From positions 1 through 60,980 of the forward strand of contig VGZR01000013.1 in assembly GCA_016872515.1 (NCBI GenBank): 60,980 nucleotides of DNA. Direction: 5' to 3'. The notes beneath the pieces were generated by a model. It was not told the origin of the DNA. It did no database searches and was given only the letters and a program-made list of their open reading frames with translations. The position numbers and the translations under genes are program-made. Origin of the DNA: SAR202 cluster bacterium (GTDB lineage Bacteria > Chloroflexota > Dehalococcoidia > Lucifugimonadales > VGZR01). Below are positions 1 through 8,698 of this stretch, piece after piece. Each line of letters starts with the position of its first letter. Position 1 is the first letter of the stretch.

Positions 1-87
1 CGTCCCCACCAGGCCTTAGGCTGCCTCACCCCGCAACAGTTCCTGGTCCAGTGGCGCACCCAACGAAAGGAGGCCCACTGTCACTGA
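1..87 (+). CDS. Transposase/integrase C-terminal tail (partial, left edge)
   Basis: The window opens inside a reading frame that ends at a TGA at 85-87. The 28 visible residues include RPHQALGCLTPQQFL, which matches the extreme C-terminus of IS481/IS3-type DDE integrase-core transposases, where RPHQALGYLTP is the usual wording. The catalytic core and the left terminal inverted repeat lie outside the window. I could not recognise a right terminal repeat in the bases that follow. The element could be intact or a remnant; only its end is seen. Bases 88-321 beyond it contain no gene I can support. Confidence 0.7.
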   Translation, partial: RPHQALGCLTPQQFLVQWRTQRKEAHCH

Positions 88-321
88 TCTACTGATCGAG
101 TACAAGGACTTCCTGCACGACCTATCTTGAAATAGAGGTCGAGCGCAAGAATAAGCTCTTCTCTAGACCATCCTGGATTTCGTGATGCTCGTCGATTCGT
201 CATGGCTAGACCTCACAAACGAAATCAAGATTGCATCCACACACGTTTCTGGACGTAAGAAGAGTCGGTATCTATTGCTCCCAGTTTCCTCCGAGAAGCG
301 GTTCTCGACCCCTCGCGAAAC

Positions 322-343
322 AAGAACCCGAAAGGGTGTTCTT
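322..343 (-). terminator. Possible terminator of the argH-rpe operon
   Basis: AAGAAC and GTTCTT pair around a short CC/GG inner stem with one bulged base, about 17 bases beyond the rpe stop on the minus strand. The following minus-strand bases are only moderately T-rich (GTTTCGC), so this is a weak candidate. Confidence 0.35.
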
Positions 344-359
344 CATGGGGAAGTTACAG

Positions 360-1040
360 TCAGCGGGCTATCGCCCGGATGCGGGCGATGGCCTGGGCCA
401 CCGGCACGTCCGCGGTGAATACCGCCGACCCCGCCACCAGCACGCTCGCGCCCGCCTCGGCCACGCGCGCCGCGGTCTTGGGGCCGATGCCGCCGTCCAC
501 TTCCAGCTCCGCCTTCAGCCCGCCCTCGTCCAGCATCCGCCGCACCCTCCGCAGCTTGTCCACCGCGCTCTCGATGAACGCCTGGCCCCCGAAGCCGGGG
601 TTGACCGACATGACGAGCACGAGGTCGAGGTGGGGCAGCACCTCCTCGACGGCGGAGACGGGCGTGCCCGGGTTCAGGGCCACGCCGGCCTTCACGCCCG
701 CCTCCTTGATCTGGTGGACGATGCGGTGCAGGTGGGCGCACGCCTCTGCGTGGACCGTGATGATGTCGGCGCCCGCAGCGGCCAGCTCCGGCACGAGCAG
801 TTGCGGCTCCTCGCACATGACGTGCACATCGAAGGGCACCTTCGTCCAGCGGCGCAGCGCCTTGATGACGGGCGGGCCGAAGGTGAGGTTGGGAACGAAG
901 TGGCCGTCCATCACATCGAGGTGGAGGTAGTCGGCGCCGCCCGCGGCGGCCTCGGCGGCCTGTTCGCCGAAACGGCTGAAGTCGGCGGCAAGCATGGACG
1001 GAGCGACCTTGATAGTCGGGCCGCCGCCCTCAGGGCACAC
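360..1040 (-). CDS. rpe: Ribulose-phosphate 3-epimerase
   Basis: A 226-residue cytoplasmic TIM-barrel enzyme that interconverts ribulose 5-phosphate and xylulose 5-phosphate in the pentose phosphate and Calvin-type pathways. Family marks are VAPSMLAADF at the N-terminus, the metal-binding HLDVMDGHFVPN segment (about residues 40-51), HVMCEEP, MSVNPGFGGQ (about 143-152) and the phosphate-binding EVDGGI near 180. Length fits the family (about 215-225). The GTG start at 1040 overlaps the end of argH by 11 bases, which suggests translational coupling; the first nine residues are extra compared with typical family starts, and no better start codon lies immediately downstream. Assignment is secure. 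Confidence 0.95.
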   Translation of the reverse strand: MCPEGGGPTIKVAPSMLAADFSRFGEQAAEAAAGGADYLHLDVMDGHFVPNLTFGPPVIKALRRWTKVPFDVHVMCEEPQLLVPELAAAGADIITVHAEACAHLHRIVHQIKEAGVKAGVALNPGTPVSAVEEVLPHLDLVLVMSVNPGFGGQAFIESAVDKLRRVRRMLDEGGLKAELEVDGGIGPKTAARVAEAGASVLVAGSAVFTADVPVAQAIARIRAIAR

Positions 1041-2385
1041 GCTCGGCCTCCAGCCCCAGGGCCTTCTTCGCGGCGGCGACGGCCTTGCGCACCTGGCGCG
1101 GCGCCGTGCCGCCGGGCAGGTCGCGCTGCGCTATCGAGGAGTCCACAGTGACCTCGAACACATCGTCCTCGAACAGCTTTGAGAACCGCCGGTAGGTGGG
1201 CAGGGACAGCTCATGGAAGAACTTGCCCTGCCCGGCGGCATGGGCCGAGAGCCGCGACACGACGCCATGGGCCTGCCGGAAGGGCATCCCCTTGCGGACG
1301 AGGTAGTCGGCCAGGTCGGTGGCGAGGACATAGCTCTGTTGTGCAGCCTGCCGCATGCGCTCGTGCCGCAGGGTCATCGTCTCGACCATGCCCGCGGAGA
1401 AATCCAAGCACGGGAGCAGCGTGTCCATCGTCTCGAAGACGCCCTCCTTGTCCTCTTGCAGGTCGCGGTTGTAGGTCAGGGGCAGCCCTTTCAGCGTGGT
1501 CAGCAGCGCGACGAGGTTGCCGATGACGCGCCCGCTGCGGCCCCGAACCAGCTCCGCGAAGTCGGGGTTGCGCTTCTGGGGCATCATGCTGCTGCCCGTG
1601 GTGTAGTCGTCGGCCAGTTGGACGAATCCGAACTCGGCGGAAGACCACAGCACCAGCTCCTCCGCCAGTCGCGAGAGGTGGATCATGCAGATGGCCGCCG
1701 CCGACTCGAGATCGAGGAGGAAGTCGCGGTCGGAGACCGCGTCCATGCTGTTGACGGAGACCTTCGAGAAACCCAATTCCTTGGCGACGGACTCGCGGTC
1801 GAGGGGGTACGGTGAGCCTGCCAGGGCGCCGCTGCCAAGAGGCATCACGTCGGCCCGGTCGCGGGCTTGGCGGAACCGCTCGGCATCGCGCCCGAACATC
1901 TCGAAGTAGGCCAACATGTGGTGGCCAAATAGGACAGGCTGGCCCCGCTGCACGTGGGTGTAGCCGGGCAAGACCACGTCAGCATCCCGCTCGGCGCGGC
2001 CAATGAAGGCCTTGCGCAACCTCGCGATGCTTTGGAGCGCCTGCGTGGCAATGTCCTTGGCATAGAGGCGCATGTCCAGGGCGATCTGGTCGTTCCGCGA
2101 CCGGGCGGTGTGCAGTTTGCCCCCGGCATCCCCTATCTTCTCTTGGAGCCGCCTCTCCACGTTCATGTGGATGTCTTCCAGCTCCCGGCGCCACGGGAAT
2201 GTACCGCCCCGTATCTCCTGCCGCACCTCGGCGAGGCCGGAGACGATGGCCCTGGCCTCCTGGGCAGTGATGATGCCCTGCTTGGCCAGCATCCGGGCGT
2301 GCGCCATCGAGCCGGCGATGTCGTACTCGAACAACCGCCGGTCGTAGTGGATGGAGACTGTGAAGCTAGACTTGACCTCTTTCAT
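1030..2385 (-). CDS. argH: Argininosuccinate lyase
   Basis: Last enzyme of arginine synthesis, cleaving argininosuccinate to arginine and fumarate. The 451-residue protein shows the fumarase/aspartase superfamily signature GSSMMPQKRNPD, with the catalytic loop serine, near residue 270, plus TARSRNDQ (about 94-101) and the TH of GYTHVQRGQP near 140. The N-terminus begins at MKEVKSSFTVSIHYDRRL and lacks the usual leading WGGRF-type segment of about a dozen residues; the frame is closed by a TGA four codons upstream of this ATG, so either the gene is slightly short or a frameshift has occurred at its 5' end. It is coupled to rpe downstream. argC lies 4.3 kb away on the same strand, so the arginine genes are dispersed. 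Confidence 0.93.
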   Translation of the reverse strand: MKEVKSSFTVSIHYDRRLFEYDIAGSMAHARMLAKQGIITAQEARAIVSGLAEVRQEIRGGTFPWRRELEDIHMNVERRLQEKIGDAGGKLHTARSRNDQIALDMRLYAKDIATQALQSIARLRKAFIGRAERDADVVLPGYTHVQRGQPVLFGHHMLAYFEMFGRDAERFRQARDRADVMPLGSGALAGSPYPLDRESVAKELGFSKVSVNSMDAVSDRDFLLDLESAAAICMIHLSRLAEELVLWSSAEFGFVQLADDYTTGSSMMPQKRNPDFAELVRGRSGRVIGNLVALLTTLKGLPLTYNRDLQEDKEGVFETMDTLLPCLDFSAGMVETMTLRHERMRQAAQQSYVLATDLADYLVRKGMPFRQAHGVVSRLSAHAAGQGKFFHELSLPTYRRFSKLFEDDVFEVTVDSSIAQRDLPGGTAPRQVRKAVAAAKKALGLEAERVP

Positions 2386-2437
2386 ACTCGCGAGAACTCA
2401 GGGCCTCCCAGCAGATGCCGGACCTGGGATGGTCTGG

Positions 2438-2530
2438 CTTTGCACGAAAAGCCCTGCTTTATATAGAGATGGATTCCCTCGGTTCCTTCCTCCCCCTTGA
2501 GGGGGGAGGAACTAAAGGTGGAGGTGAAGT
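2438..2530. repeat. Dispersed palindromic repeat, copy A
   Basis: On the minus strand this reads CACCTCCACCTTTAGTTCCT, then a CCTCCCCCC/GGGGGAGG palindrome, a variable spacer, and GCAGGGCTTTTCGTGCAAAGC. The same order of elements occurs at 9690-9772 on the plus strand. The plus-strand copy ends in a GGCTTT...AAAGCC inverted repeat. It lies between argH and the MaoC gene and looks like a small non-coding interspersed repeat. Confidence 0.6.
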
Positions 2531-2589
2531 GGGCGACGACCACAAAACGGTTGCCCTTGTACAAGGCCGGAGGAGTTTCCACGGCCGCG

Positions 2590-3060
2590 TCACGCCGGGC
2601 GCTTTGGGACGAGGAAGCGGCGGCGCAGGGTGAGCACCTTCTCGCCCCGCTGGTTGTAGCCCCGGCTCTCGATATACACGATGCCGCGGTCTGGCCGGCT
2701 GCGGGTGGGCCGCACCTCCAAGATCTCGCTCTCGCCGTAGATGGTATCTCCTTGGAAGACCGGCCCCTCGTGGGTGACCTTCTCATACTCGAGGTTGGCG
2801 ACGGCCTTGCCCGATGTGTCAGGAACGCTCATGCCCACCACCAGCGCCATGACGAGCACGCCGTTCACTAGGATGCGGCCGTGCTGGTGCTCCGACATGT
2901 AGTGCTCGTCTATGTGGAGCGGGTTGGTGTTCATAGTGATGAGCGAGAAGAGATGGTTGTCCATCTCGGTGATGGTCTTGCCGGGCCAGTGCTTGAAGAC
3001 GTCGCCGGGCTTGAAGTCCTCGAAGTACCCGCCGAACGTTGCTCTGCCGTCGTGGATCAT
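2590..3060 (-). CDS. MaoC-family (hotdog-fold) hydratase/dehydratase
   Basis: A 156-residue single hotdog-domain protein. The segment LITMNTNPLHIDEHYM (about residues 40-55) carries the Asn-x-x-His hydratase pattern of MaoC-like enoyl-CoA hydratases, and GRILVNGVLVMALVVGMSV follows as the central helix. Relatives include mesaconyl-CoA/beta-methylmalyl-CoA dehydratases and R-specific enoyl-CoA hydratases, which add water to 2-enoyl-CoA thioesters. The exact substrate cannot be read from the sequence. It stands alone on the minus strand between a repeat element and a lipoprotein gene. No acyl-CoA dehydrogenase or lyase partner is adjacent. The ATG at 3060 places the domain start as expected. 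Confidence 0.85.
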   Translation of the reverse strand: MIHDGRATFGGYFEDFKPGDVFKHWPGKTITEMDNHLFSLITMNTNPLHIDEHYMSEHQHGRILVNGVLVMALVVGMSVPDTSGKAVANLEYEKVTHEGPVFQGDTIYGESEILEVRPTRSRPDRGIVYIESRGYNQRGEKVLTLRRRFLVPKRPA

Positions 3061-3149
3061 CTGCTCTTCTCCGCCTCGGGTTCACATGGGGCCTCTTTAG
3101 ACAGTACCACGTTCCCCGGCTGACGCGCTACGGCGGCTCAGGAGCGGCT

Positions 3150-5726
3150 TTAGGGAGCCAGGAGGGCAGGCTCGCGCAGGTCGGCGGAGCCTTCGGCGCC
3201 GACCGGCAGGCCGGCCTCCAGGCGGGACTTGGCAAGGCCGGCGATGGCGGCAAGGTTGTCGCGCAAAGACTCGAACCTGCTGGGGACGTACTCTAGGGCG
3301 GCCTCCGGCGGCATCTGCACCAAGTAGTCGAAGAGCGCCAGCGAAGCCGAGGCGCCGAGGCGTCCCGTGGTGAACAGCTCGGCTTTGAGGCGGGCCAGGT
3401 TGGGGTCGTCGAGCACAGCCAGCCACTGGAGCAGGCGGCCCAGAGCATGCTCCGATTCGGGCATCTCCTGGACTAGGGAGGTCAGACGGGCGTCTATGAA
3501 CGTTTCGAATCCGGGGTAGTCGGGATAACGCAGATACCGCCTGCCCGTGAACTCCTCCACGACCAGCCAGAAGGCGCGTTCGAACTGCTGGGCCTGTGCC
3601 TCCCGCACCGCCGACAACTCCAGGCTGTCGCCTGCCTCGGTCTGGGCCGGGTTCTGGAGATCCTGGAGCACGTGGCCAGTCTCGTGGACCAAAGAGTTGA
3701 GCACATCGGCCACCTGCCGGCTGGCGTCCACGACGATGACTATCTTGCCGAAGCGGCGCTCCTTCTTGGCGACGGAGATGGTCTTGTCACGTTCGCGGCC
3801 ACGGAGCAGCCACTCGTAGTGGGTCTCGTCGCTGACGGCGAAGCGCTCGCGGTAGCTGTCGTCTATCCAAGCCAGGTACTCGTCGCGGGGGAGCAGGAAG
3901 ATGTCCACCTTCTCGTCCTTCAGGCTGCGTCCCGTGATAAGGTAGTAGCCGGCGTCCACGACGCGGAGGGCCGCTTCGGAGTGGCCGCGCTCGCCCTCTT
4001 GCCTGAGCGGCTCGCGCGTGTCGAGGAGTGCCTGAAGACCAGAGAGCATGCTCGTGAGCTGGGCTAGGGTGTACGTGACTGGCGGCTTTGCGGGCTCCTC
4101 GAGGTCGCGCCAGACTACAGTCTTCTCGTAGAGGTTGTCGGACTCGTTAGCCTCGCGGACGGTGTCGTCAGGGTCAACCACCAGTCGGAGCGTGTGCGGG
4201 CCTTCGGAGACCTGGACGCTCCTGAGCAGCCCGTCCCAGTCTTCCCTGATGCGAAAGACCTTCGCCCACGTCGTGCCGGACATCTGGAACGTGTTGACCT
4301 TACGGCCATCGAAGTAAAGGTCTATCGCGAAAGGCTCGGTCGCGTCCACGATGCTCTCGTTGAAGATGACCAAGTCAATGAACGCGCCGGATAACGTGGT
4401 CATCTGGCTGTCCACGTGGGTCCCTGGCTGGGTGGAGACGACGATGGGGCCATCCCACTGCCACAGCCATCCAGGGACGAGGTTAGGGAGCGTGAGGACG
4501 TCCGGAGCGGCTGGTTGTAACGTGGCCGCGATAACGACCGACCGGGGGGGCACGTCTCCCTCAGCCCAGATGAACTCTTTGGTGAGCACATTGTCCCCTT
4601 CGTCCGTCTCCGCGATGAGGTCCGTGGGGTCGAGGACGACCTTGAGCATATGCCTGCCCGGCTCCAGGCGGACGGTCTCGTGGAGCAGGCTCCAAGGTTC
4701 GCGGTCAACGGCACCGTCGGCCAAGATGTGCGCCCAACTCTCTCTCAGGAGGAAGATATCGTCAAGGTAGAGGTCCACCAAGACCCGGCCAGCGATGCTG
4801 GACAGGCCACGGTTCACGAGGGCGTAGCGGATGTAGGAAACGGCATCCACCGAGAGCGGCCCTGATGCCGTCGCACTGGCGTAGCTCGTGGCGACAAGGG
4901 GAGCGTCCCAGCCATCGGGTGTGTAGAACTGAAGGTTGGGTGCGCGTGTAGCGGTGGCGGCCGACGGCTGCTCATCTCCGCGCCAGACGACGCTCAACTG
5001 GACGACGTTGTCCGACTCGTCCAACTCTGTGACTAGGTTGGTTGGGTCGGCGACGACCCTGAGTGTGTGGTCCCCCGGTGTCAGGCGGACGAACTCGGCC
5101 AGGAACGTCCAATCGTCCCAGGCGATGATGGAACGGGACGGCAGAGGGCGCCGCGACGGGAACCGCTGCACGAAGTATTCATCGAAATAGAGGTCAACGA
5201 AGAATCCCTGGGCCAGGAGGTCTTCGCCCATATTGCCGACCCCGATGCTGACGAAGGGCGTGTCGCCGAGGGACAGCTCGCCCTGTGACGCCTGGGCCTT
5301 GGGCTGGGATGCCACCACGATTGAGGAGTCCCAGCCGTCGGGAGCAGCCGGCACCAAGTTCACGCTGGACGGGAGGGCAGGCGTTGGGGTTCTGTTGAGC
5401 GGGGTGGCGGACTCGGTCTCACGCTCCAGAACAGGCAGGGCTGTCGGCGTCGGCGACGGCCTCGGGGTCGGCGTGGGGGGCGGAGCCGGGGCTGCGGGAG
5501 TGGGCGAAGCGGGCGCTGGGATGACGGTCGGCGACGGCCTGGCTGTCGGCGTGACTGGACGAGTGGTTGCGGTGGGCACGGGTGAGGCAGTACCGATCTG
5601 ACTGGGCTGGGTCGTGGTTTGTGAAGGAGGGCCCGCCGAGGAGGAGCGGGAACATGCCACCACGGTGGCGAGCAGGGCCGCGATAGACAAAGCGAGGATA
5701 GCCTTATGCAGCAGTGTTCTCATCAT
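3150..5726 (-). CDS. Secreted lipoprotein with three CARDB-like repeats and an HEXXH peptidase-like domain
   Basis: An 858-residue protein. The N-terminus has a hydrophobic signal sequence ending in VVAC, a lipobox with modified Cys near residue 25, then a Pro/Thr/Ser-rich linker to about residue 120. Three homologous modules follow (about 130-250, 268-390, 415-540). Each begins WD(S/A/G)-(S/P)(I/L)V-type and ends with LxVVxDPxxLxxExxExDN, the Asp-Glu pattern of CARDB adhesion-like beta domains. The C-terminal 300 residues contain LVHETGHVLQDL, with H681, E682 and H685 forming an HEXXH zinc motif; the third ligand is not obvious. It is probably a surface-anchored metalloprotease-like or polymer-binding protein. 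Function is inferred from domains only. Confidence 0.75.
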   Translation of the reverse strand: MMRTLLHKAILALSIAALLATVVACSRSSSAGPPSQTTTQPSQIGTASPVPTATTRPVTPTARPSPTVIPAPASPTPAAPAPPPTPTPRPSPTPTALPVLERETESATPLNRTPTPALPSSVNLVPAAPDGWDSSIVVASQPKAQASQGELSLGDTPFVSIGVGNMGEDLLAQGFFVDLYFDEYFVQRFPSRRPLPSRSIIAWDDWTFLAEFVRLTPGDHTLRVVADPTNLVTELDESDNVVQLSVVWRGDEQPSAATATRAPNLQFYTPDGWDAPLVATSYASATASGPLSVDAVSYIRYALVNRGLSSIAGRVLVDLYLDDIFLLRESWAHILADGAVDREPWSLLHETVRLEPGRHMLKVVLDPTDLIAETDEGDNVLTKEFIWAEGDVPPRSVVIAATLQPAAPDVLTLPNLVPGWLWQWDGPIVVSTQPGTHVDSQMTTLSGAFIDLVIFNESIVDATEPFAIDLYFDGRKVNTFQMSGTTWAKVFRIREDWDGLLRSVQVSEGPHTLRLVVDPDDTVREANESDNLYEKTVVWRDLEEPAKPPVTYTLAQLTSMLSGLQALLDTREPLRQEGERGHSEAALRVVDAGYYLITGRSLKDEKVDIFLLPRDEYLAWIDDSYRERFAVSDETHYEWLLRGRERDKTISVAKKERRFGKIVIVVDASRQVADVLNSLVHETGHVLQDLQNPAQTEAGDSLELSAVREAQAQQFERAFWLVVEEFTGRRYLRYPDYPGFETFIDARLTSLVQEMPESEHALGRLLQWLAVLDDPNLARLKAELFTTGRLGASASLALFDYLVQMPPEAALEYVPSRFESLRDNLAAIAGLAKSRLEAGLPVGAEGSADLREPALLAP

Positions 5727-5880
5727 AGGAGACTTACGGCGGTCAGGTTATCAGCCACTACGTAGGAGGCGAAGAGGACAGATGCGCGAAACAGATACGC
5801 CTGAACAGAGCACCGGCGAAAGTCCCGTCGGCTGTCCGTCTGGGGCGCCTCCTCAAAGTCAGCTGAGACCGGTACCGGGG

Positions 5881-6468
5881 TTATCTGGAGCGGAAGACGA
5901 CCAGCGTCGCCTCGTAGTCCGGAGTACCCGATGAGGTGCCAGGGGCGGGGTCAAGGGCGATGAAGCCAACGGAGTACTTCCCGAAGCTCTTCACCGTCTG
6001 CTCGGCCTGGCCGCCCGTCAGCGCCATCTCGGTCTGCCCGAAGGGGATGCCGCCGCTCTTGACGTCTATCTTGATCCTGGCTGCTCCGGGGTCGGGACAG
6101 GTAGAGCCCTCGGCGCAACGGGTGTCCTCGATGACCTCAACAAGTTCTATGTTCAGGAAGATGCCGCCGTCCTGGACGGATTGCCGCTGACCGACCTTGA
6201 GTTTGAACGGAACATCAAGGTTACGGTCCGCGTTTGAGGCGACACCTCCCGCGCTTTCGATGACGGCCTTGTCGGTGGCCTCGACGGTCGCCTGCATCGC
6301 CCTCCGTTCTTCTGGCGTTTGCGTGTTCAGAACGCTGCTGGAGACGCTGCCGCCCGTCGAGCCGGAAGAGCTGCTGGTAGTGTCCTCTCCGCCACCTCCG
6401 CAAGCTGCGCCGATGAGCACCCCCAGACCCAGAACCATCACTATGAAGCTAAGGGTCTTGATCTTCAT
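5881..6468 (-). CDS. Lipoprotein of unknown function
   Basis: A 195-residue protein with a clear lipoprotein signal peptide: MKIKTL, a hydrophobic stretch, then IGAAC with the lipid-modified Cys near residue 23, and a Gly/Ser/Thr-rich tether. The remainder (about residues 65-195) is a compact, probably beta-rich domain (FKLKVGQRQSVQDGGIFLNIELVEVIEDTRC). It contains two Cys residues (RCAEGSTC) that could form a disulfide. I do not recognise a family. It lies 154 bases downstream of the promoter-proximal region of the CARDB lipoprotein and is transcribed in the same direction. AAGGGG precedes the ATG at a sensible distance. Confidence 0.75.
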   Translation of the reverse strand: MKIKTLSFIVMVLGLGVLIGAACGGGGEDTTSSSSGSTGGSVSSSVLNTQTPEERRAMQATVEATDKAVIESAGGVASNADRNLDVPFKLKVGQRQSVQDGGIFLNIELVEVIEDTRCAEGSTCPDPGAARIKIDVKSGGIPFGQTEMALTGGQAEQTVKSFGKYSVGFIALDPAPGTSSGTPDYEATLVVFRSR

Positions 6469-6479
6469 GTAGACACCCC

Positions 6480-6499
6480 TTCAATTCAAATAGATTGAA
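6480..6499. promoter_or_regulatory. Inverted repeat upstream of the lipoprotein gene
   Basis: TTCAAT-N8-ATTGAA lies 12 bases upstream of the lipoprotein start at 6468 and overlaps its leader. A short palindrome in this position could be an operator. No regulator can be named. Confidence 0.3.
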
Positions 6500-6614
6500 A
6501 ATGGGCTCGCACCCCAGCCAATTCAGGCTAGCCGCGAGCCAAGGTTCGCGTATCCGCCACAGTATTTTACAGAAAAGTTGACCGGTTGTCTTATGCGCCC
6601 AGCACCAGTCGGAG

Positions 6615-6687
6615 TGCCCCCAAGGGAATTCGAATCCCTGTTGACGGCTTGAAAGGCCGCTGTCCTAGTCCACTAGACGATGGGGGC
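6615..6687 (-). tRNA. tRNA-Glu (TTC)
   Basis: On the minus strand a full cloverleaf can be drawn: acceptor GCCCCCA/TGGGGGC with discriminator A, anticodon stem GCGGC/GCCGT-type with loop CTTTCAA giving anticodon TTC, and a T-arm with TTCGAAT. The 3' CCA is not encoded (the next bases are CTC). It lies 21 bases beyond the argC stop on the same strand. Confidence 0.95.
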
Positions 6688-6708
6688 ATGAAGCCACGGG
6701 GTGAACCA

Positions 6709-7743
6709 TCATGGGAAGAGGCCAAGCTGACCAAGTCCCTCATCCTCGGGCAGGCCGAACATGATATTCATGTTCTGGATGGCTTGGCCGGCGGCCCCTT
6801 TCACCAGGTTGTCCAGGCAGGCGATGACGATGAGCCGGTTGGTGCGGGCGTCCACGGTGGTGAAGACGGTGCAGTTGTTGCTGCCCGCGGTCTGCTTGGT
6901 CTGAGGCGGGTCCGGGACGACCTGGACGAAGGGTTCGCCCTTGTAGAAGCTGCGATAGAGGTCGCGGACCTCAGCCTTGGCCCTCTCGCCATGCCCGACG
7001 GCGCCGTCGCGCAGCGGCGCGTAGCAGCTCACGAGGATGCCCCTGGTCATGGGGATGAGGTGCATGAGCAGGGTGACGCGTAGGTTGGAGCCCGGGGCGA
7101 GCCTGGCAAGCTCTTGGGTGACCTCGGGCAGGTGACGATGGCCATCCACGGAGTAGGCCATGACGTTCTCGTTGACCTCGGAGAAGTGGGTGCCCAAAGA
7201 GAGGCTCCGTCCGGCGCCGGAGACACCAGACTTGCAGTCGGCGATGATGTCGGGGCCGATGATGCCGTGCTTGACCGCAGGCGCCAGAGCAAGAATGACG
7301 GCGGTGGAGTAGCAACCTGGGTTCGCGATGAGCCGGGACGCGACGACCTCCTGGCGGTTCAGCTCGGGAAGCCCGAAGACGGCGGACTCCAGGTACTGAG
7401 GGCAGGGGTGGTCTATCTTGTACCAGGTCTTGTACTCATCCACGCTCTTGAGCCGGAAGTCGGGGCTGATGTCTATGGCCTTGACGCCCTGGGCAACGAC
7501 AGGCGCGAGCCGCTCGGCGCTGGCGGTCTGGGGCAGCGCTGAGATGACGACGTCCACCGACTCGTTCAGGTCCTCGGTGATGGTGAGGTCCATGGCGGAC
7601 AGGTGCGGGAACACCTCAGCCAGCTTCTTGCCCGCAGCGGTACGGCCGGTCACCGCGGCAACCTCGGCCTCGGGGTGCCGGTAGAGAAGCCGGGCAAGTT
7701 CAACGCCCGCATAGCCTGTTACGTTGACGATACCTACCTTCAC
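6709..7743 (-). CDS. argC: N-acetyl-gamma-glutamyl-phosphate reductase
   Basis: A 344-residue NADPH-dependent enzyme reducing N-acetylglutamyl 5-phosphate to the semialdehyde in arginine synthesis. Visible signatures are the N-terminal Rossmann start VGIVNVTGYAGVELARLL, the catalytic-cysteine motif NPGCYSTA near residue 145, the KSGVSGAGR segment and HRHLPEV with the active-site histidine near 200. Length matches the family. The opening VNVTGYAG differs slightly from the common GASGYxG wording but keeps the nucleotide-binding glycines. The gene stands apart from argH and no other arg genes are adjacent. Confidence 0.95.
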   Translation of the reverse strand: MKVGIVNVTGYAGVELARLLYRHPEAEVAAVTGRTAAGKKLAEVFPHLSAMDLTITEDLNESVDVVISALPQTASAERLAPVVAQGVKAIDISPDFRLKSVDEYKTWYKIDHPCPQYLESAVFGLPELNRQEVVASRLIANPGCYSTAVILALAPAVKHGIIGPDIIADCKSGVSGAGRSLSLGTHFSEVNENVMAYSVDGHRHLPEVTQELARLAPGSNLRVTLLMHLIPMTRGILVSCYAPLRDGAVGHGERAKAEVRDLYRSFYKGEPFVQVVPDPPQTKQTAGSNNCTVFTTVDARTNRLIVIACLDNLVKGAAGQAIQNMNIMFGLPEDEGLGQLGLFP

Positions 7744-7808
7744 ACTCGCCTCCAGAACAAAGGGACATCTCTTAGTCTAAGGTGAGGCGCCTGCCGTAGC
7801 AAGCGCGG

Positions 7809-8546
7809 TTACCGCTTCGCCGGGCGGCGAGACTTCGCGGTGGGCTTGGAGCGAGAGCTTGCCTCGAACAGCTTGCGGGAGGGGCAGCCCCAGGCGAGGA
7901 CGCACTCGCCGCACCGGGGCCGGAGCGCCTTGCACACCCTGCGGCCGTGGGTGATGAGATACACGTGGAAAGGAAAGACCTGCTCTGGGGGCACTTTGGC
8001 CTCGAGGATGTCGTGGGCACGGTCGGCGGAGACCTTGGGGCCGATGAGGCCGAGACGCTTGGAGACGCGTTGGATGTGGGTGTCCACGGGCATGGCAGGC
8101 ATGCCGAACGAGAAGCAGAGGACGATAGCAGCGGTCTTGGGGCCGATGCCGGGGAGGCTCCTGAGCCATGCCTTGGCATCCTCAAGGGGCATCTCGCCGA
8201 TGAAGGAGAGGTCGTAGGAACCGACCTCCCGATGGACCTTCTCCAGGACGCCCTTGATCCTGGGCGCCTTGACCTTGGCTAGGCCAGCGGTGCGGATGGC
8301 GGCGGCGATGTCCTCGACGCTGGCCTCCCCGACGCGCTCGATGGTGCCGAAGGTGCGCATCAGGCTGGCGAAGGCGCGGTCGGAGTTGGTGTCGGAGGTA
8401 TGCTGAGAGAGGATAGTGAGGACAAGCTCGGACATGGGGTCGTTGCGGGGCTTCCATTCGACGGGGCCGTACTCCTTGCTCAAGAAGGCGACCACATCGG
8501 CGGGAGTTACCCGCGGCGTTCGAGTTTTGGCGCGCGCTGTGCCCAT
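7809..8546 (-). CDS. nth: Endonuclease III-type DNA glycosylase/AP lyase
   Basis: A 245-residue HhH-GPD base-excision repair enzyme for oxidised pyrimidines. The helix-hairpin-helix LRSLPGIGPKTAA contains the catalytic Lys, and VDTHIQR contains the catalytic Asp. A C-terminal 4Fe-4S loop is intact with spacing C-x6-C-x2-C-x5-C (CKALRPRCGECVLAWGC). A basic Ser/Lys/Arg tail follows. I placed the start at the ATG at 8546, preceded by GGTGG at a normal distance; an in-frame TTG at 8624 would add 26 residues with no family similarity. It is divergent from the HEAT-repeat gene. Confidence 0.92.
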   Translation of the reverse strand: MGTARAKTRTPRVTPADVVAFLSKEYGPVEWKPRNDPMSELVLTILSQHTSDTNSDRAFASLMRTFGTIERVGEASVEDIAAAIRTAGLAKVKAPRIKGVLEKVHREVGSYDLSFIGEMPLEDAKAWLRSLPGIGPKTAAIVLCFSFGMPAMPVDTHIQRVSKRLGLIGPKVSADRAHDILEAKVPPEQVFPFHVYLITHGRRVCKALRPRCGECVLAWGCPSRKLFEASSRSKPTAKSRRPAKR

Positions 8547-8698
8547 CGTTCCACCGGATGGAGAGCGTACCACAAGGGGAGGCCTGACCTCGGCCACGCG
8601 CCTTGACACCGCTATGCAGGTCAATTACTTTCAAACAGGCCTGTGGTTGGATACTACTCAGGCCCAATGATGCCTCAGGGCTAACGCGGGAATCATAC

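Noticed and set aside
88-321. Possible terminal inverted repeat or further gene after the transposase tail
   Set aside because: The other end of the element is outside the window, and no gene-like frame is seen on either strand.
231-1151. Long plus-strand open frame opposite rpe and argH
   Set aside because: It is antisense to two clearly recognised enzymes, has an Arg/His/Ala-rich unprotein-like composition, and is expected from GC-rich third codon positions.
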